Below the pieces are notes generated by a model. That model was not told the origin of the DNA and did no database searches. It saw only the letters and a list, made by a program, of their open reading frames with translations. A DNA stretch of 64,000 nucleotides from Pseudomonas saponiphila (GTDB lineage: Bacteria > Pseudomonadota > Gammaproteobacteria > Pseudomonadales > Pseudomonadaceae): assembly GCF_900105185.1 (NCBI RefSeq), contig NZ_FNTJ01000002.1, forward strand, positions 620,001-684,000, read 5' to 3'. Both the position numbers and the translations under genes were made by a program. Positions 19,304 through 28,735 of the stretch are shown here, in pieces; position 1 is the first letter of the stretch; every line of letters starts with the position of its first letter.

Positions 19304-20476
19304 ATGGCTTTTTTTCGCCTCGCGGCGCTGTTGTGGCTAGGGATGCTGTCGGTTTCGGTACAGGCCCAGGCCGTGTCGATTCAGGTGCTGGACGCGGTGG
19401 CCAAGGGCGCGCCGCTGGCTGATGCCCAGGTGCAGCTGCAACAGGGCGCGACTCAGGTTGCAGGCAGCACCGATGCCCAGGGCCGGGTAACCCTGACGGC
19501 CCAGGTGGCCGATTCGCCGGCCAGTGAGCTGCTGATCCGTAAGGCCGGTTACGCCGACCTGCGGGTCAAGTGTCCTTGCCAGGGGCTCAACTACGCCCTG
19601 AGTCCGCTGCTGGACAACCCGGAAAGCCTGCGCATAGTGCTGAGCTGGAGCGCGCCGGGGCAAGACCTCGATGCCCACCTGAGTTATCCCCACAAGCTGT
19701 TGTACTTCGCCACCGGCAAGGGCCCCGGAGCTCGCCTGGATTCGGACAGCAGCGACAGCAGCCGGCCGGAAACCATCACCATCGACCAGCGTGTGCCGGG
19801 CGACGCCTACGTCTTTGCCGTGCACGACTTCACCAACAGCACCAGCTACGAAGCGTTGTCCCTGGGCCGCAGCCAGGCGCGGGTCTTCGTCTATAAAGGC
19901 GCTGCGCTGATCCGCAGCTACCGGGTGCCGCAGAACCGCAAGGGCAATCTGTGGGTGGTGTTTCGCCTGACCGCCGATGGCCGTTTGCAGGATATCGACC
20001 GGCTGCTGCAAGGCAGCGAGGAGCCGGAATCGGTCATGAGCGCGCTCGACCCGCTGCTGGAGAATGCCAAGTCCATCGATGAAGTGGTGGCCAAGGACTT
20101 CGGGCCGGTGGATGCCAAGAGCCTCAACCTCAAAGGCGAGGAGTCCTACCGCAAGGGCGATTTCGGCGGGGCGCGGATCTTCTACAGCGAAGCCATCGAG
20201 CTCGAGCCAAGCTTTGCCCAGGCCTACAGCAACCTGGCCCTGGCCAATCGCAAGAACAGCCGCCCCGACGAGGCCATCGCCGCGGATCGCAAGGCCATCG
20301 CCCTGGCCAGCGGCCCGGCCGCATCGACCATTCGCGCCAGTGCCTACTACGACATGGCGCGCATCTACGAGGACGCCGGGCAGTTGGCCACGGCGCTTGA
20401 GCACTACCAAAAAGCCCGGGAGCAGAAGGCCAACCCGGTGTACGACAAGGCCATAGAGCGGCTGCAAAACCGCTGA
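19304..20476 (+). CDS. Exported DUF2135/TPR protein
   Basis: The 390-residue product begins with a signal peptide (MAFFRLAALLWLGMLSVSVQAQA). An Ig-like or carboxypeptidase-regulatory-like domain follows (about 25-90). Next is a DUF2135/YfaP-type domain with IVLSWSAPGQDLDAHLSYP and DAYVFAVHDF (about 110-210). The C-terminal half contains TPR repeats (GEESYRKGDFGGARIFYSEAIEL, AYSNLALANRKN, ASAYYDMARIYEDAGQLATALEHY). It is probably periplasmic, binding protein or glycan partners. It lies 67 nt upstream of an exported polysaccharide deacetylase on the same strand, so a joint envelope role is plausible. The open frame extends far upstream of ATG 19304, but only this start gives a signal peptide. 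Confidence 0.75.
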   Translation: MAFFRLAALLWLGMLSVSVQAQAVSIQVLDAVAKGAPLADAQVQLQQGATQVAGSTDAQGRVTLTAQVADSPASELLIRKAGYADLRVKCPCQGLNYALSPLLDNPESLRIVLSWSAPGQDLDAHLSYPHKLLYFATGKGPGARLDSDSSDSSRPETITIDQRVPGDAYVFAVHDFTNSTSYEALSLGRSQARVFVYKGAALIRSYRVPQNRKGNLWVVFRLTADGRLQDIDRLLQGSEEPESVMSALDPLLENAKSIDEVVAKDFGPVDAKSLNLKGEESYRKGDFGGARIFYSEAIELEPSFAQAYSNLALANRKNSRPDEAIAADRKAIALASGPAASTIRASAYYDMARIYEDAGQLATALEHYQKAREQKANPVYDKAIERLQNR

Positions 20477-20543
20477 TCACACAGGCAGAAGTTATCTCCA
20501 CAACGCGCCGGCAGCGGCGCGTTGTGCATTTATGGAGGTTGAT

Positions 20544-21674
20544 ATGCGATTTCGTGTTTTCCCCTGGTTGCTGGCGCTGTGCCTGTCCGGCGGTGTGGCA
20601 CAGGCGGCCGGGCCGCAGATGTTCGCCACCATCGACCGCAGTGGCTGGCCCAATTCCCTGACCCGCCCAGAGGATTTTGACAGCGCTTCACGGGGCGAGA
20701 TTCTGATGTTCGGCAAGGCGTTGCTGGACAGTGAAACCCTGGACGAGCCGGCCTTGAAGCAGCGCCTGGGCGTCAGGCAGTTGGACCTGAAATCGGTGAA
20801 TCAGGTGCGCCAGCGCTTCTGGGAACTGTTGCTGAACAACTATCGCCTGGCCAGCCAGGGCTGCGAGGGCATGCCGTTCTGCCTGCCGGTGCGCAACCTG
20901 GGGGAGCTGCGCCAGTTGGTGGCCAGCTTCACTGCCGGCAGCAAGGTCAGCTATGAGCGCTGGGCCGAGGCCAGCGCTGTGTTTCACCAGCAGTACCTGA
21001 ACGAGCAGTTGCGTTTGGCGGCGCTGTTTCCCACGGTCAGCAGTGAGATCCAGCGTATGGATCCGGCGGAGCAGTTGGGGGACGAGCTGGCGGACCGGCA
21101 GTTCATGCTGACGTTCGATGACGGCCCGACTGCGCGCGGTGGACGTACCGATTCATTGATCGATGTGTTGCGTGCCCAGGATCTGCACAGCCTGTTCTTT
21201 GTGCTGGGGGACTCTTTCCAGGCACGCCTGAGCCAGTCCTCGGCCTTGCAGATGCGTGAGCTGTATGACGGCCAGTGCGTGGGCATACATGGCTGGGAGC
21301 ATAAATCCCACGCCTCGTGGCGTGATTGGCAGAGCTCGGTGATCCACAGCGCCAATCTGGCCAATCGCACGCTGGCGGACCAGTACCAGCCCTTGTTTCG
21401 CCCGCCCTACGGCCAGCGCCGCAGCGACAGTGCCGGGTTCTTCAAGGCTCAGGGGCTACAGGTGATGCTGTGGAACATCGACTCCCAGGACTGGAGCAAG
21501 AAGGTCAGTGCCACGGGCGCCGTCCAGCGGGTGCAGACCCTGATGCTGCTCTGGCGCCGCGGCATCATTCTGTTTCATGACACCCACGCCAAGGCCGCCC
21601 GGGCGGTGCCGGCACTGCTTGAGGCCAATCGGCACAATGGCGTGCAATGGCTGGACTGTCGGAACCTGCGTTAG
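20544..21674 (+). CDS. Exported polysaccharide deacetylase (NodB domain)
   Basis: The protein has 376 residues with a signal peptide (to about residue 22, ...VAQAAG) and a helical N-terminal region. The C-terminal NodB carbohydrate-esterase-4 domain shows the metal and base motifs TFDDGP (Asp192, Asp193), HGWEH (His249, His253), and RPPYGQ, and it ends with a WNIDSQDW block and a late HDTH. All catalytic residues appear in place, so it likely deacetylates an N-acetylated glycan in the periplasm. GGAGG six nt before ATG 20544 decides the start over ATG 20532. It follows the DUF2135/TPR gene with 67 nt spacing, probably one operon. The glycan target is unknown. Confidence 0.85.
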   Translation: MRFRVFPWLLALCLSGGVAQAAGPQMFATIDRSGWPNSLTRPEDFDSASRGEILMFGKALLDSETLDEPALKQRLGVRQLDLKSVNQVRQRFWELLLNNYRLASQGCEGMPFCLPVRNLGELRQLVASFTAGSKVSYERWAEASAVFHQQYLNEQLRLAALFPTVSSEIQRMDPAEQLGDELADRQFMLTFDDGPTARGGRTDSLIDVLRAQDLHSLFFVLGDSFQARLSQSSALQMRELYDGQCVGIHGWEHKSHASWRDWQSSVIHSANLANRTLADQYQPLFRPPYGQRRSDSAGFFKAQGLQVMLWNIDSQDWSKKVSATGAVQRVQTLMLLWRRGIILFHDTHAKAARAVPALLEANRHNGVQWLDCRNLR

Positions 21675-21841
21675 GTTTTGCCATTTGCTTCGCCGGCCCG
21701 CCGGCTCCCAGGGGCGGACTTGCGAGGCAAAGCGCTATCACCCGGTATCATCCGGTATCCGTTTTTGCGCGACCTTTTCTCGACCCGCCGACCTGTGCCG
21801 CTAGTCTTCAACACAGGTCGGCGGTCAAAGGAGTGACCCTT

Positions 21842-23776
21842 ATGCACAGCACCCTCGAACAGGTCTTCGGTTATCCACAGTTTCGTCCGGGCCAGGAAGC
21901 CGCGGTCAGTGCGGTACTGGCCGGACGCTCGGCGGCGGCGATCTTTCCCACCGGCTCCGGCAAGTCCCTGTGCTACCAATTGCCGGCCCTGCTGCTGCCG
22001 CACCTGACCCTGGTGGTTTCGCCGCTGCTGGCGCTGATGCAGGATCAGCTGGCCTTTCTCCAGCGTCACGGCGTTGCCGCCGCCAGCATCGATTCGGCCC
22101 AGGGCCGCGATGAAGCCAATGACGTCATGGCCCGGGCCCGCAGCGGTGAGCTGAAGATCCTGATGATCTCGGTGGAGCGCCTGAAGAACGAGCGCTTCCG
22201 CAACTTTCTGCAGCAGGTGCCCATCTCCCTGCTGGTGGTGGACGAGGCCCACTGCATTTCCGAGTGGGGCCACAACTTCCGTCCCGATTACCTGAAGCTG
22301 CCGGACTACCAGCGCCAGTTCAATATTCCGCAAACCCTGCTGTTGACCGCCACGGCCACGCCCAAGGTGATCGCCGACATGCAGGCCAAGTTCGCCATTG
22401 CCCTGCAGGATGTGGTGACCACCGGCTTCTACCGGCCCAATCTCAACCTGCTGGTGGAGCCGGTGCGCGGCGCTGACAAGCGCCAGCGCCTGGTGCAGTG
22501 GATGGGTGAGCGGGCCGGGCAGCCGAGCATTGTCTATGTGACCCTGCAAAAGACCGCCGAGCAGATCGCCGAGCACTTGAGCCGCCAGGGCATCGCCGCC
22601 GAGACCTACCATGCCGGTTTGCCCCACGAGCAGCGCGAGTCGATCCAGCGCCGCTTCATGGAAGGGCGCGGTAACTGCATCGTCGCGACAATCGCCTTCG
22701 GCATGGGCATCGACAAGAGCGACATCCGTAACGTGGTGCATTTCGACTTGCCCAAGTCCATCGAAAACTACAGCCAGGAAATCGGCCGCGCCGGGCGCGA
22801 CGGCCAGCCTTCGGACTGCCTGGTGCTGGCCAACCGCGACAGCCTCAACGTGCTGGAGAATTTCGTCTACGGCGACACCCCGGAACTGAGCGGCATCCGC
22901 TGCGTGCTGGATGAGTTGCAAGCGTCGGCGCCGGAGGGGCAGTGGGAGTTCCTGCTTGGGCCCCTGGCGGATCAGAGCAACATTCGCCAGTTGCCGCTCA
23001 AGACCCTGCTGGTGCAGTTGGAACTGCGCGGCCTGATCGCTCCGCGCTACGCCTATTTCGCCGAATACCGTTTCAAGTTCGTTGAGCAACCGCAGGCCCT
23101 GCTGGCGCGTTTCGAAGGCGAGCGCCGGGACTTTGTCGAAGCCATCATCAACACCTCCAGCCGGGCCCGGACCTGGGCCACGGTGAATTTCGACGCGCTC
23201 TACGAGCAGTACCAGGCGCCGCGCACCCGGGTGGTCAAGGCCCTGGATTATTTCCAGGAGAAGGGCTGGGTGGAGCTGGAAAGCAAACAGATGACCGAGG
23301 TCTACAGCCTGCTGCAAACCGACTTCGATGCCGGTGCCTTGAGCACTGATCTGCACGCTTACTTCACTCGGCATGAAGGCAGCGAGATTGCACGGATTCA
23401 CGCCATGCTCGACCTGTTCGCCACCGAGCAGTGCCTGGGGCATCGCCTGGCGCAGTATTTTGGTGACGCGCAGGCGCCCCGGCGTTGTGGGCATTGCTCG
23501 GTCTGTCATAGCCAGGTGGCGCGATTGCCGGAACCTCCCGCGTTGCCCGCGCTTGTGGATAAACACTTCGACGGGCTGTGCGGCGATTTTATCCACAGGC
23601 ACCAGCAGCACACCGGCGACGTACCGGGAGCGGAGCGGCTGACGCGCTTTCTTTGCGGCATCAGCGTGCCCTTGTTCACCCGGCTCAAGGCCCGCAGTAT
23701 TCCCGGTTTCGCGGCGTTGGAGGATTACCCTTACGCCGCGGTGCGTGAGTGGTGCGAGGCCCATCTGGCTGCCTGA
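21842..23776 (+). CDS. RecQ-like ATP-dependent DNA helicase
   Basis: The 644-residue product has superfamily-2 helicase motifs of RecQ type: Walker A PTGSGKSLCYQ near residue 37, DEAH box VVDEAHCISEWGHNFRPDY near 137, TATATPKV, and IGRAGRDGQ. It also has a C-terminal zinc cysteine cluster (CGHCSVCHS). There is no HRDC domain, and the C-terminal end (FLCGISVPLFTRLKARSIPGFAALEDYPYAAVREWC) differs from RecQ proper, so this is the second, RecQ-like paralogue found in pseudomonads rather than RecQ itself. AAAGGAG precedes the ATG. The reading frame is open for 65 codons upstream without family similarity. It probably acts in DNA repair or recombination. Confidence 0.85.
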   Translation: MHSTLEQVFGYPQFRPGQEAAVSAVLAGRSAAAIFPTGSGKSLCYQLPALLLPHLTLVVSPLLALMQDQLAFLQRHGVAAASIDSAQGRDEANDVMARARSGELKILMISVERLKNERFRNFLQQVPISLLVVDEAHCISEWGHNFRPDYLKLPDYQRQFNIPQTLLLTATATPKVIADMQAKFAIALQDVVTTGFYRPNLNLLVEPVRGADKRQRLVQWMGERAGQPSIVYVTLQKTAEQIAEHLSRQGIAAETYHAGLPHEQRESIQRRFMEGRGNCIVATIAFGMGIDKSDIRNVVHFDLPKSIENYSQEIGRAGRDGQPSDCLVLANRDSLNVLENFVYGDTPELSGIRCVLDELQASAPEGQWEFLLGPLADQSNIRQLPLKTLLVQLELRGLIAPRYAYFAEYRFKFVEQPQALLARFEGERRDFVEAIINTSSRARTWATVNFDALYEQYQAPRTRVVKALDYFQEKGWVELESKQMTEVYSLLQTDFDAGALSTDLHAYFTRHEGSEIARIHAMLDLFATEQCLGHRLAQYFGDAQAPRRCGHCSVCHSQVARLPEPPALPALVDKHFDGLCGDFIHRHQQHTGDVPGAERLTRFLCGISVPLFTRLKARSIPGFAALEDYPYAAVREWCEAHLAA

Positions 23777-23872
23777 CAAGCCACCGGCGCTATCGATGCA
23801 AAAGGGTTTGCGAAGGCTTGGGCGTCTGCGGTGAAATGCCGGGCGATCAGCCATCCAAGGGAGAGAGCCCCG

Positions 23873-24307
23873 ATGTCCGAGCCTATGCCGCAACGCGGCG
23901 ACTATCGCCACTTCCAGCCGATCATCACCCGCTGGCACGACAACGACGTCTATGGCCATGTGAACAACGTCACCTACTACAGCTTTTTCGACACGGCGGT
24001 GAATACCTACCTGATCGAACAGGGCGGCCTGGATATTCACGGGGGTGAGGTGGTGGGATTCGTGGTCAGCTCGGCCTGCGACTACTTTGCGTCGATCGCC
24101 TTCCCCGAACGAATCGAGATTGGCCTGCGGGTCGGCAAGCTGGGCAACAGTTCAGTGCAATACGAACTGGCGGTGTTCAAGGCGGGAGAGGCCGACGCCT
24201 GTGCGGCGGGACGTTTCGTCCATGTGTTCGTGGATCGGGGATCGAACCAGCCGGTGCCGACTCCGCCCGCGTTGCGCGCGGCTCTGGAGCGTCTGCAGCT
24301 GGTTTGA
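23873..24307 (+). CDS. Acyl-CoA thioesterase (4HBT hotdog family)
   Basis: This 144-residue hotdog protein shows the 4-hydroxybenzoyl-CoA-thioesterase signature [23 protein letters not shown] (about residues 20-42), with the catalytic Asp-x-x-x-His-Val-Asn pattern. It should hydrolyse short or aromatic acyl-CoA in the cytosol. GGGAGAG precedes ATG 23873. It starts 96 nt after the RecQ-like gene and converges on the glycine-zipper gene across 22 nt. The natural substrate is not visible. Confidence 0.8.
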   Translation: MSEPMPQRGDYRHFQPIITRWHDNDVYGHVNNVTYYSFFDTAVNTYLIEQGGLDIHGGEVVGFVVSSACDYFASIAFPERIEIGLRVGKLGNSSVQYELAVFKAGEADACAAGRFVHVFVDRGSNQPVPTPPALRAALERLQLV

Positions 24308-24329
24308 TCCCGATAGCTGTCGCGACAGA

Positions 24330-24803
24330 TCAGTCGCGATAGTGGTGGTGTTTGCGATGCCCGTAGGCATGGCCACGGCCACGGTGGTCGTCGCGGTAGT
24401 AGCGGCGGTCGTCGCGGCCACGGTAGTCGCGATCTTCCCGGGCGCTTTCGTTGCCCATGTAGTTGCCCAGTGCACCGCCGGCGCCACCGCCTGCCGCGGC
24501 ACCGATCAGGCTGCCGGAGTTGCCGCCCATGCTGCGGCCGACCACGTTGCCGCCGGCTGCGCCCAGGGCGCCGCCAATGGCTGCCTGGCCACGGCTGCGT
24601 TTGTCCGCACCCACTGCGCTACCGCCGGCACCGCCCAGGGCCGCACCAATGGCCGAACCGGTGTTGCCGCCGATCTGCTGACCGACCACCGAACCTAGAA
24701 CCCCGCCCAATGCGCCGCCCACACCTGCTTCAACGGTGCCACCGGCAGAGGCGACGCCGCTGACCAGGCCAAGGGACAACAAGAGAATCGAGGAGAACTT
24801 CAT
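24330..24803 (-). CDS. Exported glycine-zipper protein with basic His/Arg-rich tail
   Basis: The protein has 157 residues and a signal peptide (MKFSSILLLSLGLVSGVASA). Repeated glycine-zipper segments (GVGGALGGVLGSVVGQQIGG, GSAIGAALGGAGGSAVG, GGSLIGAAAGGGAGG-like) span about 24-115 and can pack as membrane helices. The tail from about 118 is very hydrophilic (DYRGRDDRRYYRDDHRGRGHAYGHRKHHHYRD), with many Arg, Asp, Tyr and His. Proteins of this type sit in the envelope and are often stress-induced; the function is unknown. It is single, and converges with the thioesterase gene. The tail could bind metal or nucleic acid, which is inference. Confidence 0.75.
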   Translation of the reverse strand: MKFSSILLLSLGLVSGVASAGGTVEAGVGGALGGVLGSVVGQQIGGNTGSAIGAALGGAGGSAVGADKRSRGQAAIGGALGAAGGNVVGRSMGGNSGSLIGAAAGGGAGGALGNYMGNESAREDRDYRGRDDRRYYRDDHRGRGHAYGHRKHHHYRD

Positions 24804-24992
24804 GGGGGAACCTCAAAGGGATGACGGCGCGATCCTGAGGCTGTACCGCGATGCTTACAAACGAAATCCGACGAATAGCACGAGAGCTGCACAATCTCAT
24901 AACTTGTTGTTTTTATTGCGGAACTTAAGTGGTTTTTACGAGTCTTTAGCTACTTCGCAGAGGCCGCTTTTATACAAAGGCGGCCTTTTTTG
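24804..24992 (+). ncRNA. Candidate small RNA ending at an orphan terminator
   Basis: A rightward rho-independent terminator (24961-24992) lies between two leftward genes. The only rightward gene before it ends 650 nt upstream, across an opposing gene. The DNA from about 24880 is AT-rich for this genome and holds no plausible open frame. A short rightward transcript ending at this terminator would explain it. I could not identify a clear promoter or a known RNA family, so this is a hypothesis. Confidence 0.25.
24961..24992 (+). terminator. Rightward rho-independent terminator without an upstream gene
   Basis: AGGCCGC-TTT pairs with AAAGGCGGCCT (one bulged base) and is followed by six T residues on the plus strand. 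On the minus strand no T-tract follows, so it does not serve the leftward genes on either side. Confidence 0.7.
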
Positions 24993-25021
24993 TGCCTGCG
25001 ATTCAGCCCCGTGGGGAGGCG

Positions 25022-25074
25022 TTCGCCGGCAAGCCGGCTCCTACCCTAGCCGTAGGAGCTGGCTTGCCAGCGAA
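25022..25074. repeat. REP pair with compensated arm
   Basis: The left arm is standard (TTCGCCGGCAAGCCGGCTCC). The right arm reads GTAGGAGCTGGCTTGCCAGC, in which both sides of the inner hairpin have changed together (C to T and G to A), keeping it paired. Confidence 0.9.
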
Positions 25075-25093
25075 GAGGCGCTCAAGCCAGGAG

Positions 25094-27442
25094 TCAGGCC
25101 GAACGCGCCATGATCAGGCCGTTGTCGCTGGCCGCCTCCAGGCGGATGGCGATGAACTTCGAGGTCGGGGTGTGGCTGCCGTCACCGGTGCTTTCCAACG
25201 GTACCAGCGGGTTCACTTCCGGGTAGTAGGCCGCGGCCTGGCCGGCCGGAATGTCGAAGGCCAGCAGGGTGAAGCCCTTGACCCGACGCTCGCGGCCGTC
25301 ATCCCACAGGGAAACGATGTCGGCTTTCTGCCCCGGCTTGAAGCCCAGGCGGATGATGTCCGCCTCGTTGGCAAACAGGACGTCGCGTTGGCCCTTGACC
25401 CCGCGGTAGCGGTCATCGAGGCCGTAGATAGTGGTGTTGTACTGGTCGTGGGAACGCATCGATTGCAGGATCAGGTCCGGCAACTGGCCGGTGGCCCGGG
25501 TGCGTTCGTGGATCAGGTCCTTGGGCAGCAGGTTGGCGCGGAAATTGGCCCGCCCCGAAGGGGTGTTCCATTGGCGCGAACCGGCGCTGTTGCCCAGGTA
25601 GAAGCCGCCCGGGTGCTTGAGCCGTTCATTGAAGTCCTTGAAGCCGGGAATGGTGTCGGCGATCAGGTCGCGGATGCGCCCGTAATCCGCCGCCAGCCAG
25701 TTCCAGTCCAGCGGATGGTTGCCCAGGGTCGCGGCAGCGATTCCCGCCACGATCCAGGGCTCGGAGCGCATTTGCGCTGACAGTGGCTGCAACTGGCCGT
25801 TGGAAGCGTGAACCATGCTGAAGGAGTCTTCCACGGTCACCGCTTGCGGGCCGCCGGCCTGCAGGTCGATGTCGGTGCGGCCCAGGCACGGCAGGATCAA
25901 CGCGTCCTTGCCGTGGGCCAGGTGGCTGCGGTTGAGCTTGGTGCTGATCTGCACGGTGAGGTCGCAGTTGCTCAGGGCCTGGAAGGTTCGCGGGCTGTCC
26001 GGAGTGGCCTGGGCGAAGTTGCCCCCCAGGCCGATGAACACCCTGGAGCGGCCTTCGAGCATGGCGTGGATCGCCTCGACCACGTTGTGGCCGTTGTCCC
26101 GCGGCACCTTGAACTGGAAGCGCCGCTCCAGGGCATCGAGGAAGGCCACTGGCGGGCGTTCGTTGATGCCCATGGTGCGGTCGCCTTGCACGTTGCTGTG
26201 GCCGCGTACCGGGCACAGGCCGGCGCCAGGCTTGCCGACGTTGCCGCGCAGCAGCATCAGGTTGGCGATTTCCTGGATGGTCGGCACCGAGTGGCGATGC
26301 TGGGTAATGCCCATGGCCCAGCACATGATCACGTTCTTGCCCTTGGCGTACATGCGCGCCGCTTGCTCGATCTCCACCAGGGTCAGGCCGGACTGCTCGA
26401 CGATCTGCTCCCACGGGGTGTCATCGATCGTGCCCAGGTAATCCAGCACGTGAGCGGTGTGGGCGTTGAGGAAGTCGTGATCGAACACCGATGCTGCGCC
26501 GGCTTTCTGTGCGTCGCGTTCCCACTGCAGGAGGAACTTGGCCATGCCCCGCAGCAGCGCCATGTCGCCGCCCAGGGCCGGGCGGAAGTAGGCGGTGTTG
26601 GTCGGGCGGTTGCCGTTGGTGAGCATTTCGATCGGGCTTTGCGGGTGCTGGAAGCGTTCCAGGCCGCGCTCCTTGAGCGGGTTGATGCAGACCACCTGGG
26701 CGCCGCGCTTCACTGCTTCGCGCAGAGGTTCAAGCATCCGCGGGTGATTGGTGCCGGGGTTCTGGCCCCAGACGAAAATCGCATCCGCGTGTTCGAAATC
26801 ATCGAAGGTCACAGTGCCCTTGCCGACTCCGACGCTCTGCGCCAGGGCCACGCCGCTGGCCTCGTGGCACATGTTCGAGCAGTCGGGAAAGTTGTTGGTG
26901 CCGTAGGCGCGCACGAACAGCTGGTACAGGTAGGCCGCTTCGTTGCTGGCTCGGCCCGAGGTATAGAACTCGGCCATGTCCGGGCTGGGCAGGTTGTGCA
27001 GGTGCTTGGCGATCAGGCTGAAGGCGTTGTCCCAACTGATGGGCTGGTAGCGGTCGGTTTCGGCGTCGTAGCGCATCGGCTCGGTCAGCCGGCCCTGGTA
27101 CTCCAGCCAGTAGTCGCTCTGCTCCAGCAGCGAGGTGACGCTGTGCTTGGCGAAGAAGGCCGCATCCACCCGGCGCTTGGTGGCTTCCCAGTTCACCGCC
27201 TTGGCGCCGTTCTCGCAGAACTTGACCATGCCGCTTTCCGGCGAGTCGCCCCAGGCGCAGCCCGGGCAGTCGAAGCCGCCGTTCTGGTTGGTCTTGAGCA
27301 TCATGCGGATGTTCTTCAGCGCGTTGTCGCTGGTCAGCCAGGCCTGGGCCACGCTGATCAGGGCACCCCAGCCACCGGCCGGTCCCTTGTAGGGCTTGTA
27401 GCGGGCCACGGGTTTCTGATCGGCTTGGTTGTGTGTACTCAC
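25094..27442 (-). CDS. FdhF/YdeP-family molybdopterin oxidoreductase
   Basis: This large cytosolic molybdenum enzyme of 782 residues belongs to the formate-dehydrogenase-like YdeP family. Cys59-x-x-Cys62 in FDCPGCAW and Cys188/Cys192 in DCSNMCHEASG are the conserved cysteine positions. Molybdopterin motifs include VWGQNPGTNHPRM, the GNVGKPGAGLCPVRGHSNVQG block and GLGGNFAQATPDS. YdeP in enterobacteria is tied to acid resistance; the reaction is not established. I start at GTG 27442 with GGAGAG upstream; the open frame runs 68 codons further but reads a low-complexity stretch. A LysR regulator gene sits 270 nt upstream on the same strand. No fdhD is next to it. Confidence 0.88.
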   Translation of the reverse strand: MSTHNQADQKPVARYKPYKGPAGGWGALISVAQAWLTSDNALKNIRMMLKTNQNGGFDCPGCAWGDSPESGMVKFCENGAKAVNWEATKRRVDAAFFAKHSVTSLLEQSDYWLEYQGRLTEPMRYDAETDRYQPISWDNAFSLIAKHLHNLPSPDMAEFYTSGRASNEAAYLYQLFVRAYGTNNFPDCSNMCHEASGVALAQSVGVGKGTVTFDDFEHADAIFVWGQNPGTNHPRMLEPLREAVKRGAQVVCINPLKERGLERFQHPQSPIEMLTNGNRPTNTAYFRPALGGDMALLRGMAKFLLQWERDAQKAGAASVFDHDFLNAHTAHVLDYLGTIDDTPWEQIVEQSGLTLVEIEQAARMYAKGKNVIMCWAMGITQHRHSVPTIQEIANLMLLRGNVGKPGAGLCPVRGHSNVQGDRTMGINERPPVAFLDALERRFQFKVPRDNGHNVVEAIHAMLEGRSRVFIGLGGNFAQATPDSPRTFQALSNCDLTVQISTKLNRSHLAHGKDALILPCLGRTDIDLQAGGPQAVTVEDSFSMVHASNGQLQPLSAQMRSEPWIVAGIAAATLGNHPLDWNWLAADYGRIRDLIADTIPGFKDFNERLKHPGGFYLGNSAGSRQWNTPSGRANFRANLLPKDLIHERTRATGQLPDLILQSMRSHDQYNTTIYGLDDRYRGVKGQRDVLFANEADIIRLGFKPGQKADIVSLWDDGRERRVKGFTLLAFDIPAGQAAAYYPEVNPLVPLESTGDGSHTPTSKFIAIRLEAASDNGLIMARSA

Positions 27443-27711
27443 GGGCGACTCTCCATCGCGGGCTGTGGACCCGCAGCGCACTCTCAGGCGGCAGGTGGAC
27501 AAGGTTGAGACGCTGTTGGCGCGGCCAGCCCATGGCCAGGCAAGCGCGATGGCGTACTCGCGTTCGAAGGGTGTTGTGGGGCTGGCTGGCAGCGGGGCGG
27601 GTGCCCGTTTCGCCGAGGCTGGGCGACCAGTCGCGTAACGGCTCACAAGACTAAGCGCGGCAATCTGTCGCGTCTAATTGCTAGTGCCGATCCATTGATA
27701 GATGGCGTCGA

Positions 27712-28599
27712 TCAATAACCGCTGAAGGACTGCTGGTAGAGGGCAAAGCAGGCTTGCGCCAGGGCTGAGGTTGGCGCGCTGCGGCGCATGATCAGGCCCA
27801 GTCGGGCCAGGGTCTGGGCGTCTTCGATGGGGTGCAGGCGCAGGTGTTCGGTGAGGGTTTCCAGGCTGCTGTCCAACGGCATCACCGCGCAGCACAGGCC
27901 GCCATGGACCATCTGCACCAGTTGGTGGACGGCGTCGGTCTGCAACACCGGTTGTGGTTGCAGGCCGCGAATGTGGAAATTGTGGTCGATGGACTGGCGA
28001 AAGTGCATGCCGCTGGTGAGCAGGCCCAGGGGCAGTTCGATCAGCGCCTCCCAGCTCAGAGGTTGCTCGCCGAAGCTGAAGTGTCGCTGGTCGTAGAGCA
28101 GACCCATGTGGGTGGGCTCCAGGGGCAGCGAGTCGAAGTGCTCGCCGTCCAGGCGCTCCAGGTAGGAAACCCCCAGGTCCAGGCGGTTGCTCGCCAGTTG
28201 TTCGAGAATCTGCTCCGAACTCAATGACGACAGTTCGAAGCGCAGGTTCGGGTGTTCGGCGTGCAGGCGCTGCAGCAATGGCTGCGGATTGAAGCTCGAC
28301 AGCGGCACGACGCCCATCCGCAGAGTGCCCACCAGGTTGCCGCGGCAGGCGGCGGCCTCGGCGAGCAACCCGTCATGGGCGGCCATGACCGTGCGGGCCC
28401 AGGCCAGGACCCGTTCACCGGGCGCGGTGAAGCCTTCGAAACGCTGGCCACGGTTGACCAGAGGCAGGTCGAGTTCTTCCTCCAGGCTGCGCAGGCGCAT
28501 GGACAGGGTCGGCTGGGTGATGTGGCAGCGCGCGGCGGCCTGGCCGAAGTGGCGGGTTTCGTCGAGGGCGATGAGGAATTTCAGCTGCTTGAGGTCCAT
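27712..28599 (-). CDS. LysR-family transcriptional regulator
   Basis: This 295-residue LysR regulator has an N-terminal winged helix (MDLKQLKFLIALDETRHFGQAAARCHITQPTLSMRLRSLEEEL pattern, residues 1-43) and a substrate-binding domain resembling the CynR/OxyR side. AGGAGCG precedes the ATG. It is transcribed toward the FdhF/YdeP gene, 270 nt away, and may control it; LysR genes are often adjacent to their target, though usually divergent. The 27443-27711 gap has no open frame of note. Effector unknown. Confidence 0.85.
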   Translation of the reverse strand: MDLKQLKFLIALDETRHFGQAAARCHITQPTLSMRLRSLEEELDLPLVNRGQRFEGFTAPGERVLAWARTVMAAHDGLLAEAAACRGNLVGTLRMGVVPLSSFNPQPLLQRLHAEHPNLRFELSSLSSEQILEQLASNRLDLGVSYLERLDGEHFDSLPLEPTHMGLLYDQRHFSFGEQPLSWEALIELPLGLLTSGMHFRQSIDHNFHIRGLQPQPVLQTDAVHQLVQMVHGGLCCAVMPLDSSLETLTEHLRLHPIEDAQTLARLGLIMRRSAPTSALAQACFALYQQSFSGY

Positions 28600-28735
28600 C
28601 TTCGCTCCTGAGCGGCAAAAGGCCGGGATTCTACCGCGCCGCTGCGCCCCCGGGTCACTGGTCGCCCGGGAACCTCACCCGGTCGGGCTGGTCTAGTCTT
28701 TCGCGTCTGGATCTATCAACCAAGGAGTGTGCGAC

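Noticed and set aside
21671..24040. 789-codon minus-strand frame across the RecQ-like helicase gene
   Set aside because: Shadow; it spans two real genes and the gap between them and has a His/Gln-rich random composition.
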